A stretch of 59,460 nucleotides of DNA from Nephromyces sp. MM_2019. Taxonomy: Eukaryota > Apicomplexa > Aconoidasida > Nephromycida. The notes beneath the pieces are model-generated. The model was not told where the DNA came from and did no database searches. It saw nothing but the letters and a program-made list of their open reading frames with translations. Every line of letters begins with the position of its first letter. Position 1 is the first letter of the stretch. The translations under genes were made by a program, and so were the position numbers. This document shows, piece by piece, positions 9,706 to 29,300 of this stretch. The stretch spans positions 1-59,460 of the forward strand of contig JADHZB010000122.1 of the NCBI GenBank assembly GCA_015657535.1, in the 5' to 3' direction.

Positions 9706-12700
9706 ACGCACGACAATATAGAGTATATCTGTGCGAAATCATATGTAACATATTATGGGTTGTGCATGTGAATTCTCTTCAAACGGAGTGTGTGCGAAGT
9801 ACCTTTAAACCGAAAAATATCGTGTATCCGCAGCTTTCACACGAAGATATCCTTGAACTGAAGCTTCACAAGTTGACACGAAAAAACGTCATTTCCTTTC
9901 CACGCAGCAGTCAGCGGCTGCAGCAAAGGATTATTTAAGATTCATCGAAGAAATGAACTAAAAACACCCGAAAAATCTCGATTTGCAGAAACAAATATAC
10001 GATTTCATGAAGAATGTAATCCATGGGAAAAAAATGAGGTGAAACTGCATATAAAGGAGCGGCCTGCGATACCACGCATGAAAGCAGTAGCTACATGGGG
10101 TTGAGCTTAAAACAGAGAAATAAAAACAGTATTTCAGACAGTACCTTTTATTGGTAAAGATATTTTTCCAATGTCGAATTCCTAAATTGGTTCTTTTTAC
10201 GCAAATATATGGTATCTGATAATTTTATACTGTTTTTTACCACTTGCAGGTTTTTTTAACTTGTTAAAAGAGAAAAATTAAATATAAAAATCACAATTTA
10301 CAATACATTTGTTATGAGCAGTATAATTCTATTGGTTGTATTCAATTTAATTATTGAAATTTTTTTGCTTTAATTTTGCAGTATTCGGCAATGGGAGAAG
10401 GAAAACTTTCTGCTCTAGGTGTTGAAGTAGCAATGTATTGCGCATGAGCTATTGAATGGTAGACTCTGTACACAGAGAGTTGTGATAGTCTAATAGAGGC
10501 AACGCTGGCAAAATTAAGGGGTAGCAACAACCAAAATATTTTTTACAGGTTCATTGAGCTTTTTTTTAAGTTTGAATAAGGAAATTCGCTACGCGCACAC
10601 ACGCATACACTGCCGACAAGCTAATACCCAGACATATCCCAAAGTTTCTAATTTGCTAGCCAGGCTATGTTCCTTGTTGTCTTTGGCTTAGTCACTGAAA
10701 AAGGATGTAAACCGTCATTTTGCTTGATTTGGTGGCAGTATGAGCATACAATGGAACAGTATAGAATATGCTAGATATTCTTTGAAACATCACTGTGGAT
10801 ATTTTTCCAATAAGATGGATAAACACGCTAGAGACAGTTAAAAGATTATAATATTACATTACTATAGTACTGGATATTTTATGGTGCAATCTTATCAATC
10901 TGAGGAATTGAAGCGGACTTCTTTCTATTTTCATCATGCTGAAACTATTGAAAATGAAAGGGCTTCTCACTGGGTGTGTCATCAGCAGAAAAATACAAGA
11001 GTAAACGCTTGATGAAGATTGAAGCGTAATAGATTGAGGAGCTATTACTTTAAACGTGAATATATCTGTGAATATGCATTAAAAATTATTTTGCTGCAAT
11101 AACAGCAGCTTTCTAGCAATGATGAGGTATAACATGAGATGAAAAAGGAAGGAAGCTCTCAACAAGCCGATAAAACAGTTGCCATAATTTCGGACTTCCG
11201 CTTCTCTTTTGTCCCACACGATGCTCTAAAGGTTTTCGTGCAAAAAGTGTAGAAACTTTATCAAAAATACATTGAATTGATCAAATAGTTCTTTACTATG
11301 AGCTTGTTTAGCTTAGCTTTATTTTAGCAACGGCAACCAGAAGCAAACAATTAGATCTGCACAATTTTGATAGCGTTAGCTTTATATATTCTTATGAACC
11401 TTTTTCAGCACAAATAGCAGTATGACCTGAACACTGAAATTAACGCTAATAATAAGCGTTTCCTAAAGATTAGACACGACCCAGTAAAAAACTGTAGGTA
11501 CCTATTTGGACCTCACCCTCAATATAAGAGCAAGTCAATGTCGCTGCTGCTACAGCATACGCGATGCATGTACCAGAAGCATACTAAAATAAGCGAGAAT
11601 AGTCCTGCTTGTGTGGAAAATGCTTTATCAGATATTTTATTGGTGTTAATGAGTGATGTATGGCCCCTGAATTCCTACTTCACCCAGTAGGAAAGAAATT
11701 CACCAAGAGGATGGACTCCACTTTTTGGGAATATATTGCTGAAGTATGTTGTAACCATGTACCTCTTAGTGACGATTCCGCTTTCATCGTGTGCGTAAAA
11801 ATTCCTCGCTTAATTATTAGGATGCATCCTTTATCATATTATATAGACCTTACAGCCTGCCATTAAACATTTTATAAATAACTTTACATTAGAGCGGGAC
11901 TTCGATGCAGCAACAGATTCATGGCAAACATCAGATTATAAGGACAATATTTTATTAGTTTACTTGCTTTTTTACGTCGGTGCTCATTTCATTTCGCCTC
12001 TGGTACATTCCCTGCATATCCTCTAATATTTCGCAATCACATGATGAGTATTAGAAAAAGAAACTGAATTTATACCTAGCGAGCCATTTTGGTTTGTTAT
12101 TGTTTTGTTTACGTATCGCTGTGATCCTCAAAATGAAAATATTGTGTAACTTAGCCCCCTTATGCAAAGTACGTTGCAGTGCCGCCGATTTCTCCATTCT
12201 GAAGTATCTGAGCTGAAGATTGAAGCTAAGATATTTCGATATATATATTCCTTCAACCCCTTTTAGAAGGGTTTTCTTTGAAACAGGTACCAAAAACCTT
12301 GGGAAATATTTTGAATAAGGAATCCTGAAAACAAAAATTTAATTATTGTTTCCAGTTGCACTAAAGAATTCAGCGATTTTTCTCGAAGAGCTTACTATAA
12401 ATTATAGCAGGCAAAGCGAGTCACTTCCTACTCGATCTAGTGTGTTACAACACAGGTAGTAGAATGCGAAGCATGCTAAGCACAATTAGCCTAAGTTAGC
12501 TTTAATTCTCTACTATTGGCAATTTCGCAAGGTACAACTCTGCAGGATAATATACCGAAGCTACAGACACGACCTTCATTACGCGCTATGTCCACCAATG
12601 GTGTCTTGTCACCCTCGTTCTTTCTGCGAGTTTCCTATACGAAAGTACGCAAAGCACTTGCGCTGCAACCTGCGGCGCGGAGCTTGTGCGCCAGTGTTCT

Positions 12701-14859
12701 GTCGGCGGCTCTCCGTCGAAAGAACACTGTTTGAGGAATTACGGGGGCTCTGTGGTCAGCATAGCTACTCGCTGTAAATCAAAGTAGAAAGTCGCTCCGC
12801 TCAGTCACTATGCTTGAACTACCCGCGGGCCGATGTATTACGTTTCTGCGATTTCCGCCGGGCTCGCGGCGCCACAACAGGTACGGTATCGACATTCCAC
12901 CAGACCGTGACTTGGTGTTTAGTCCCATTTCACATGACCTCCCGCTTCCTGCACGACGGTGGAGAACCCCTGGTTTGAAACCGCATGGTAAAGCTATATA
13001 ACTAGCTGGCAATTGGTAGAAGTATACATATGAGGTGAGCGAGCGGTCCGCAAAGCCTTGTGAGTAGGTATCATCTATTCAGAGAGGAGTACGTACACTC
13101 TCCAACGAGCTTCTCCCTCATGAATTAAAAAGTCACAAAAAATTATATGACGGCCTCCATTGTGGTTAGAGGGCGAAAGAGGAAGTGAATGGGTTGAATG
13201 TGGGTTCTCTATGTATTTATTAAACTGCCTATTTCATTTGAAGTCGACACTTTTTGCTGGAAACACATATTCACGTGGTGTTTTGGGACTGAAATTGATC
13301 TCTATAGCATGACAATTGTTGCATGCAGTACCATAACGCATTGCAAAATATACTCGTTGCTCTGGGGAAAGTATTCTTTTTGCTGCATATCCTCTACTTT
13401 TTTTGGAGATCTGGTAATTGCGGGTGTGTGTAATATATCGGTTTTGCAATCTTTGAATATTGAGCCACTCTTATTTGTTTTGTAGTATAAGCTTGTCTCA
13501 CCGCTGTACCGTTGTGATCATTTTTTGCGCTTTCTATCGTCAAAAGTTTGTCCTTTGCTTCCAAACTTGGATGCTGCTGCAGCCTCCCTACTCCCATCGT
13601 TTATTCAAAATGACAGTGTCGCCCCCAGCGCTTTTGAGTGTGACCGTGCAAGCAGTGGAAAAGCATTACGATTTTGAGGCGACATTACAGTCGCCTCTAC
13701 GGTAGAATGTGCTTTTTCGCTTTTTCGCTTTTCCAGCGTATATAGAATATGAGATCGCGATTAATAAATATGGAAAAATGCTTGAAGCACATGCATAACT
13801 TATTCTGCCGCTTTGAGAAATTAAGCTGGAATGTAGGTAAAAGTGCTCTAAACCGTAAAATTGCCGATTTTGCGTAGAATAGAACGTATTGGTCTGAGTA
13901 AGATGCTATTAGGATGTGGAGTTCTAGAAGATTCGTTGTATGGACTTTGGAAGTATTCGAAAATAGTTGGCTGACATTCTAACTGCTGGTTCCTTTTTAG
14001 TGGAGATGCTCTGTGTCCCGTACTGCCAATCTTCCTACGGAAGCGTTTCATTTAAAGTTGAGTAGTTTTTGTAGCCTTTTGTCTAAGATGGCTGGGCATT
14101 CAGACTCATTGTGGTGTCACTTGACTTAGAATGACTGAAGATGTAACCGGCGTGGGGTATAAGTATGCTTTGACGATTAATCTGATGGTACTGAATTGTG
14201 GGGTTGGAGACTTGAGACGAAGTTCTCTGTCTTATGACTGCGAGAGCTTTGCTGTTGGTATTAAATCATTGGTAATGTTCTTCTGTTTGTATTGCTAACT
14301 TTCAGCTTTCTCAAATTTATCATAACTTGGCTTGGATGGTTGTGTTGTCCGTGTTATAGATATGTTTTAAGGCAAGCTTTTATCTGGAGTATTTTTCATG
14401 CCATTGGATTACATATAGTAGGGAGTAGGGTAGACCTCGAAAGGATCAAATTTTCTAGGTAGGTAGTTTGCAAATTTTTTAGGAAGTGCCTGGTAGAAGA
14501 TATAACTTTTTTAATATGCACGTAACTGTTCTAACAGATAGCTGCATACTTAAACATATCCGAAAAGAAGATTTCCGTTTATGAAGGTTGAAGCGAGAGA
14601 ATAGAAAAAAATGGGGGATGTACGTAAGCTCACCCTCATATTTCCTCCTCCAATTTTGTGGGTAATCTTAATAAATGTTTAATAACTAAATTAGATATTT
14701 AGCTATCATTGAACTCTCTTTGGGGCCGCAGCTTTGTGATTGCGCCTCTGGAATTAAGATGTACAAGGTATTGAAATTCCTATATTACTCTTCTTCCTCT
14801 TCAGGTCTTTTGAATCATATCATATCTAATAGTTCGTTACGAATAAAACGTTTTTCCAG
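9706..14859. other. 5.2-kb region upstream of BiP without a defensible gene
   Basis: I see isolated exon-like pieces only. One example on the + strand is a short segment ending at about 10421 behind a TTTTGCAG acceptor. Another is an open stretch at 11660-11740 ending in a GTATGT donor and encoding KKFTKRMDSTFWEYIAE. Nothing joins into a model. Two GC-richer patches at about 12650-12730 and 12820-12965 stand out from the AT-rich surroundings and include a 9-bp hairpin. The region must contain the BiP promoter and probably a 5' UTR exon. Confidence 0.4.
12692..12729. other. 9-bp perfect stem with 20-nt loop in a GC-rich patch
   Basis: CAGTGTTCT at 12692-12700 pairs with AGAACACTG at 12721-12729, around a GC-rich loop that itself holds short GTCG/CGTCG matches. 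I cannot assign it to an RNA family. Confidence 0.4.
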
Positions 14860-20769
<5,910 letters not shown>

Positions 20770-21120
20770 CTTGTTCGCAAGTATTGCAAACTTCGGTATC
20801 AAGATTCTTTGAAAAATTGAGGCGGATTTTTTTTATTTTCCTGGCTTGACCAGACCTCAAGGAATATGCACGCAATAGGGAAAAACTTGATACAGCGCCC
20901 TTTTTATTTATCACACATGCTTGTAGGTGGCATAAATGAACATTGATCTTGCACAAAATTTAGACGTTTCCATTCTGGTTGGTTCTGCATCGCGATGATG
21001 CCGGTATATGGCACCATGTAGTTAAAGTCGAAGGAAATATTTGCTAACTTAACTTCTTTTAGTGAGCGTCTTTAATATTTACATGCGTACTCATTGTAGC
21101 CGTGCACGTTTTTTTGTTGA

Positions 21121-21126
21121 AATAAA
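21121..21126 (+). terminator. Candidate polyadenylation signal for BiP
   Basis: AATAAA about 352 nt downstream of the BiP stop codon, the first such hexamer I see on the + strand after the gene. Confidence 0.5.
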
Positions 21127-23142
21127 TGAAGTTTTTGCCTTGGTTATTTTACCTTGACTCTGCATGATATTTCCAATAGCACTCTGTTTTTGTATCAAAA
21201 TTACATGTTAAGGTATTTCAATTATTTGTTATCGTCTTTTTTTGCATTGGCATTTTGCTAGGTAGCATCATCTTTGCTATGATTTGGCTGATTGCGCTCC
21301 TTTCGTTTGCATGCTGCTTCTTATATTGAAGTAGATTGGGCGATATGTAGTATATGCCTAATTAGCATAATTCTTTGTAGGCATGAGCTATAGTTACGGT
21401 GCTGTGCAATTTTAAGAAACTCTTTGTTTTAATTTAAGGCTATAGTATGTAATCTTAATGAAGCCAATCTTTCCTGATAGACTGATTGTGACTTTGTTGA
21501 AGGCTAACTTTTGAGAGAATGTTATGTGTCTGCATTGGTTGACGAGAGGGAGTAATTTTTGTTGGTTTTGAAGCTTAGATAATAAGCAGCAGATGTAGAT
21601 ATTAGCTGTTTCTTTTTCTCCTGCTCTTACAAGGTAATATATGGAATTAACGTTATGCATCATTGCATAATCCCCTCACCTGCGTTTTCATCGGTGCGTT
21701 AAATTAGCCATGTCTACACTGTGCCACAAAATTCTTTAGCCGTATTCATGATTTAAAACTACAGCGTAATAAGGTTTTCCTGTTGGTCCGTCCTATATTG
21801 GGGAAATAGTTTGCTTTCGACTCCGTTTCTTGTGCAGTATTGGAGAATGGTTTATTTTGAGTCGGTATGCGTGTGATTGCTGGGAAATGATTTTGGATTT
21901 TTGTGTTGCAAGTTGATTTTTTCGAAGAAGGTGCTACGCTGGATAGTAATGAAGAGGGCTGTAAAATTGTTGGCAAGGCTTTGCTTTATACAAGGGTGCA
22001 CCTTGCTAACCTAGCCTATTAAACAGTTGTCGCACCCTGGACGAGGGTTCTTTAGCAATAGCCTTCTTTCGTGCATCGACATTGAGATGTGCTTGCCGTG
22101 TGGATGGGACGCTGTCACGCTGGCCTAGTAACCTCTAAGCCTTTCGATGACAAAACAGCTATTTTTGTTCACAAATGAAAATATGCTTTTCAGCGATGCA
22201 TTTGGATATCCATGCTTCGGAGCGCCTTGCTTATGTAGTATCTTTCGTTCGCAAGGAGGTATGCAGGTCGGTTGTTTTTTCAGCAGATGAGATGTCTTTC
22301 AACTAACTTTTAAGTCAGGTACTTCTCCCCTTAACCAAGTAATTAAACTCTTCTGGCAAATTTTAGCACAGGTGCTAATTGCAACTTGTGGAAAGTGCTA
22401 TTTTTACCCGTACACAGATATTCTCACATTTTGTATATCACTATGATTTCTTGATTGTGATGCGAAAAAAGCAATGGCTACCAGTATTAATCGGAAATTA
22501 TTAGGGTTCGAGAGTTTGCCGGTAGTATAACTTTTTCTGATAGAGGCAAGTTTTGGTCGCTTTATCGTTTCTAGATTTAACCAAGAGCCGTAGGCGTACT
22601 CTGTAGCGAGCTTGAGGTTACGCCTGCGCATTCTGTATATCTTAAGATTTCATCTAACCTTACTTAAAGGATTAGGCGATAAGTTTAGATAGGATCGTAA
22701 CCTCAAACAAACTTAATGGTGGGAACTACTTAACAACATGTCATCTTGGCAGCCTTGCGATTTTGTCAGTCGCATACGTCGCGGCTCCGCGCTAGCTAAC
22801 CCAATCCTACGGCTATGGCGACGTGTTAACAGCGTGCTTACTACTTTCGCAGTAGAGGTTGAAGCTTTTTTTTTAATTTTTTTGAGCGTAGCCATCTTGG
22901 ATTTGAATTCAGGGGTAGGACTTCTGCGTGGCATGTTCGTGAAAAAGTTGCATTGTGATGCATATTGAAACTGCTCGCTGCGTCCACTTTGCGCAGGGGC
23001 GTCATGGTTATGCGCATATTGCTTTGCGGTTGTTCCCGAAAGGAATATCACGTGAACACATCACCTGCAGCAGCCTCTCAGTATTACATGAACGATTGTC
23101 GTGATTAGTTGTAGCGTACACGGCAGGAGTCATTCCACATGG

Positions 23143-23148
23143 TTTATT
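23143..23148 (-). terminator. Candidate polyadenylation signal of the 30.8-23.3 kb gene
   Basis: AATAAA on the minus strand, about 180 nt past the stop codon at 23325. Confidence 0.4.
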
Positions 23149-23324
23149 TGACTAACCGATACGGTCGTGCTGAGTGAGAATGCCACGAATTGGTAAAAAA
23201 GCTTGAATTTCATCAATTCTTGATGAATGAAGTGAATATAGTTTATGGGTAAGTTAGCTTCAAAAGAATTTCGTAGAATCTGTAGCGGGTCACTGTCGGA
23301 GCCCCGTTAATTCCTCATGATTTT

Positions 23325-26300
23325 TCATCCCAGTTGATTTTGTTTTGGCACTCGAGTATAAAAACTGAGTAGGTTATCCTCTTTGTCACAGAGCAACGTC
23401 CAAGGGGAATGACCCTTGGGCAGCTCTTGGATATACAGCTTCATTTGATATTTGCTCTTTTCCGGACAAAATTCCGGGAATTCTGGGAATATCTTGTCAG
23501 TATCAATGTAGCGTGCCCCTCCATCGCTGTTGACAATTAATTTGTTGCATTTATCACTAATGAAGATTTTGCACCGTTGTAGGAGGTCAGGATACGCCGG
23601 ACCTGAAGTTAGTATACAATAACTTTGGCAGAATGCACAGCTGATGAGATTTTGTGTGCTGTCGATGTATGGCAGAATATTTTTGTACATTAACGTTGCA
23701 TTTGTACCTTCAGGATTACGAGGCTTGTACTAGTAATCCAGCAAAAAGTCTGGCAAGTAACGGTAGATTCATGCAGTAACGCGCGGCGCTACCTGCGTGC
23801 ATACCACGCCGAAATCAATAGTCAAATTTTCAGCTTCATAGTTACGTATGTATTTTTCTCTCAGCAGATTTTCGAACACCCTAGCTCACTAAAGTTTCTA
23901 AGCTGGCTAAATTTTTCGCAGTTATGCAAACCTGGCTGCATTTCTAAATCGTAGAAGTTTCCAGTAAACTTCGAGATTGTATTATCGGCCTGCGCAAGAA
24001 CTTTGACATCCTTTTGAATGTCCTTTTCCTTTGGCATGAAACTGAACATTTTTGCTGAAGTGGCTGCAGTCGATGAAAATAGGAAACTAGTAAATAAGTT
24101 GACCTAGTCGGTACTTTTCATGTTGCTTTGGTGGGTAAATCAAGTGATGTGGCAAAAACATAATTACTAGCATTCACTGCACTAGATATTAGCAGACACC
24201 GAAGAATATAAAACAAACACACCTTGTACGATAAGAGTGAGAATAAGAATTTAACTTCAGGTATTGGGTATTGTCACCTTGAATAAGACTAATCTTGCAG
24301 TCAGAATGAAGAGATAGGAACAAGCACATTTTATGCTAAAACTATTGTAGAGCTAGTAACTGCACCTAAATACCTTTGTTGGGAGCCTCGAAATCATTGA
24401 TGAAATCAGACTTGCGCTGGAGAGCACATGTATCCTTCTGCAGCCGGAGGTCAACTTCGCCGGCATCCTTTATGCTCTTCCCAATTTGACCAATGCTCAT
24501 AGCCTAATAGGGATAAAACAGTGCTAGAAGACACTAAGGGGCTAAAGCACTGCTTCATGTCAGTTAAATCGTAAATGATATCGCAGGCAGGAAGCCGCGT
24601 ATAAGGAACCCAAATAAGTAAACAAATAAATTGTACATTCTCCCAGTTTGGGCAGGACACCAAGCGTACACCCCGTTGTCGATACGAGCTTTTGCATGGA
24701 AATGAATAGTTTTTTAAAAAGCTCGATGATTCCTGAAAATGTTTTTTAAAAATTGTTATGTCGTTCGGGCTTCCATGTGTTCTGATAAACCTACCACGAC
24801 GTCGTAGGGTAACTTGCTTGCTTTCAACAATTATATCACTGCTACGCCACAAAGAATGAAGCTCATAATCAATTGAAATTGCTTGTTCACGCACCCCATA
24901 GTCGTCTGAGCTTGATATCTAAGTGATTTTGCATTATCTACCATATCAATCCCATTGTCGTTATTGTGCTACTACTGTTTTCAATTCGGATAATTTTTGT
25001 AAAACTGTCAAGAGTGCGCTGCTCATTCATAGTTTGATACCTACGCGCAACAGCGTTCCCCGCCAGCATTTCTTTCGGGGCACCATTGGAGTATAAAGTC
25101 ATACCACCTTTTATAAAAGGCATACCCTAAAATACTTTCCTCTAGCATACTAAGCTTATGAATTCAAGTTCAGAAATTACGCCTTATTCGACTTCTCCAG
25201 TACTTACTTCTTTGTTGCTATGTCTGTTCCGCGCCACCCCAATAGCTTTAGGATGCGTGCCTTCTTTGGTATGAGAAACGCTTCGTGCTCCCTGCTCACT
25301 CAGTCCATCGGAAATGATTCCACTACGTTCACTCATCTCACCGGATAGTGATGAATAGGATTTGCGATGCTCACGAGCCTCTCTTGCATGCAAAGGAATT
25401 GTCCGAAATCTGGCTGAATTCCCCTTATAGTAGTCCATATTTTCTGTGACGCTATCTTGGTTGATGAATTTATCGATATAACTGTTTTCTTTATCCTCAA
25501 TATAGAAGGATGTGCGGGTCCCGTATAGAGGATTAAATGATGCTTGATCGGATAAAACAGAATATCTCCCAGAGGGGATGCTGAGTCTTAGTCTCCTGTC
25601 CAAAGCTATCCCAAACAGGGGAAAATTTTTCCTTTTAAGCATGTAAGTATAGCTACATTTTGTGGGCAGTTATGCATGCATTGGCACTTACACGGTGCCG
25701 TAATTATTCTCCAGAAAGTAATGACTTGGTCACTTTCTTGGTCATCCCTAAGTTGCTTACATTTAACTTAGCGGGACACGATAACATGCACCGCAGTTCT
25801 TTAGCGTGTTATACCGAAGGCATCATGTAGTGGATATGCCGTAAAACTTTAAACAATCAATATAGCATTATATTCCACAGATAATGTTTTTCTGTATATT
25901 TTAGCGGCTGCACAAGTGATATAATGTTGTTGTTTCACATTTGCCGAAGTGCAATATTCCAGCTCCTGCGCTATTACTACTGAACCACCAGTGCAGATTT
26001 AAATACACGAAATATGAGCTAAAGCATCATATGTATTCTGTTTAATGTAGGCAAAAATGAGAGAAGGTACTTACTTCCAATGGCAGGGCTTTTCCTCATT
26101 AGAATTAATGAGGAATATGTCTGCCATTGTCATACATAACCCAAAATACTCGATCTAGCGTCATACCCAAAAGAGTGTCAGCATATGAGAATGTAGCTCA
26201 CATTATTCATCTTCATTCGAAAAGCAAATGCTACTCGATAATCACCCAGAAAGTTTTACCAGTGATCTGTCTGTCATTGCTCATATTTATGATACTGATA

Positions 26301-29300
26301 TACATATTTTATTATTCATATAAAGCATTGAATATAATTTTATTGACATACTCGAAATGGACGCGCTTGAACATCGAGATTCCAACTCCATAGGCTTCCG
26401 TGGTGCGTCAGTAGTAGCAACGTCTATTTCAGGTTTTATACGCGTCAAAATAGTATCGTTGTACGGATTATCTGCAGGCCACACCAATAATACGGAATGG
26501 GAAGATTATATTTTTATCCCATAATATAAATTATATGCGTACTCAGATATATTCATCTGGTACAGCGAAAAGATATTCTGAGTAAGATTGTTAACTTAGT
26601 GATTGCACGCTCTCACATCACTGTGGCTAACCTGCCTTTTATATATAACTATAAAGGCTGTCGCTATTCAAGCTTATCGTTCTAACCTCTCTCTGGATCC
26701 AAATTAACCTCATTATAGCTTTTTCGTAGCCCATTTTCTGGTTGAAGAGCTTCTGCCAGAGGTGTACCCTTGGCCTGCAACAAATAATATTAGATGAAGT
26801 CGTACTTGTATCGTAATTATTCCCTCTTCAAACAGGGATTATATGAGTTGTGCCATGTAAAAAGGGCACGTAGTCCGCAGTAGTACCCCTAAAAATTCAC
26901 TGCTTACCAGCTGTCTCAAAGAAAGAGGGCAGTACGGTCTTTTTCGTGATGCAGTGTGATAGTTGTAAAGTCTGTGGGTTACTCTGGTACCACCTGCGCC
27001 AGGGTCAATATTCGAACGTCTGGCTACAGTATACAGGTTTCCTCTTGCCTGCTGCAGCTGCCTTCCTTTGTTTACACGCGCATAGATAGATTTATAGAGC
27101 CTTTCTATATCGGTATGCAGGTGCCTGACTATGCTTAAATATTCTAATACACTTCCAAGTAAACTATTAACGTTTTCGTCTTCGGTTACGGAATCCATAA
27201 GAGCAAGTAAAGAGCCTCCCATGTGAACAAGACATACAATAAGTTGGTTCATGCGCCTGGGGTTGAGGATTTCACCAGAGTCGTCCTGGTTGGCAAGCGG
27301 GGATAAGGCATAGTGACCAAAATAATATTTTCTTGCTATTTGGGGTATTTAAATGTAAATGAAGCTATGTAGAACGTAGTACGCTCGGCATGCTCGTAGC
27401 AAAGTGCTTGGCTTTAGAAATATGAGCTGCCATTCAAATACATCGTGAGTAGTAAAGTAAATATATGTTTCACATGCAGAAGAATATTTCCTAGGGAGCA
27501 ATCAAGATTGCTGGTAAACCCAAGACGCTTCAAAAAAACTTAGTTTTACTCATTTTAATTGTGGCAGTTTTTATCTAGATTTTATGCTTCATTTTATGAT
27601 TTACCGAAGCAAGATTTTCAGGTGATGCAGTTTCTTGCTTCACACCAGATTTTTTCTTGGAAAAATTACGATCTGTAGAACTCCTTTTCTCGTATATACG
27701 TAGCCCTAAATAAATATCGAAACATTATTGGTGTCAGAAGTTTTGTCAGCTTTGCAAGATGCAAAAGAAATAGCATAAAATCATTTAATTAAACAATCAC
27801 CGGGAAACCGCTTACTGTCGCACTCCTTCTTTAACTCAATTAGCTCCTTCTCTAAAGCCTCCTTATTCGCTTCTTCTCGCTTATAAAGCACGTAGTAATT
27901 CTGAAGCTTAAGTTTTAAAATACCTATGAATATTAATTGTTCAACGGCAGAGTAGGAGGCGAATTGATTTAGACATGATGCATGTAATAGGTAAATTTGT
28001 GGCAAAAATTTTAACCACGCTAGTCATATGCTATACATTCTTGAACATCAACTGCAGCTCATTATTATTTCAAAAGGAAAAATTTTTTTGTGGAACGCTC
28101 ATTGTACTATATTTCCGACAAAAAAGTCTGCTATTTGCTACGCTTAAAGCTAAATTCAACAAACGATGCAAAGAAAAAGAAAGCGTTTTATGAAATCGAG
28201 TTAAGAGATTATATAAAAGATATAAATGAAGCAAAGCTTTTTAGTAAGAAATAGGTCATAACCTGGATTTTCACCGCAGTCCTCATTGTTTTGCCCTATT
28301 GTGCCGGATGAAACGCTGTTACGATCAACTCCACTGCAAACGAAAGGTTTTCGTTGTCTACAATTAGGCTAATATCATATTGCCGGAAAACTCAGGATAA
28401 CTTCCTACGGAAATACAGCTAATAATATAATACATAAACTTAATTAGTATTTAGTTGCTAAAGTTCACATATAATACATACCTAAAAAAGGGTAATATGT
28501 TTTTCAGCTACATAATAAAGGCTAACAGCAGTTAAATGCTTTATTCAGCCAAAAAAGATCACACTTTTGTGTAGCTCCTGAAAGATAACAATTTATATTG
28601 GCCAGCTTGGCTTCATTTTTATTAAAAAACAGCTCCATTAGAAACTACTCTAGATAATTTTTTTCTCCATCTCCAGAAGAATTGAAAAAATTTAGCTCAG
28701 GTCAGCTAGTTAGAAAGCAAGCTCACCAGACATTACCTCGATAAAGAATAGCTGCCATGTTTACCTAATTCAAGAAAAGCATCACTCAACACTACTTTTC
28801 TTACTGAGCTTTTTATGAAGCTTTTAAAATCACCATGAAAAAACTACACATCAGAATACTTTTTTAGTGATGAAAGAAGTCCCATAGTATGTAGGAAATT
28901 TGCATTCTACGGTTATAATCTAGTATTTGCTACGAAGCACAGGGGATAACGTGAACATACACTAAGCGCTATATTCTGGCAATTCAGCTCGGGAACAAAC
29001 AAATTACCCTTGAGGGGGTGGTGGGCACAAAGTGTGTGATGATTTATCTCTAATTTGAACTGGGGCATCTGAAGTAGTTTTTGCATAGTCAGCGTTCTGA
29101 TAATAACTCGCTTTGATTTCCTTGGTATCTCTGATAGCGTTGCCTGGTGTGTCTGCAACCCCTCTTTGCCTATTAAATTGCCTTATTAAGTATAGGGCCT
29201 TACTCTTCGAATTAGCAACTTTTCTGAGATCATTTCTCCATTTTTCCCAGTCAGGGGGATTTTGGCACCACGGAGCTGTTGCAAAAAAATAGTACAATTC

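Larger units (their letters stand above)
20770..23324. other. Convergent intergenic region between BiP and the 30.8-23.3 kb gene
   Basis: An AATAAA at 21121-21126 lies about 350 nt past the BiP stop and is a plausible polyadenylation signal. On the other strand, TTTATT at 23143-23148 (AATAAA on the minus strand) lies about 180 nt past the stop at 23325. Short overlapping open frames at 22713-23051 on both strands lack splice context and recognisable domains. I see no further gene. Confidence 0.5.

Noticed and set aside
9450..9938. 162-codon + strand open frame with a Cys/Val block
   Set aside because: It crosses a TG microsatellite and overlaps the minus-strand exon at 9464-9352. There is no domain and no splice context.
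22713..23051. 112-codon basic minus-strand open frame and an overlapping + strand frame
   Set aside because: Both strands are open in the same place, neither has a recognised domain, and no splice sites link either to other exons.
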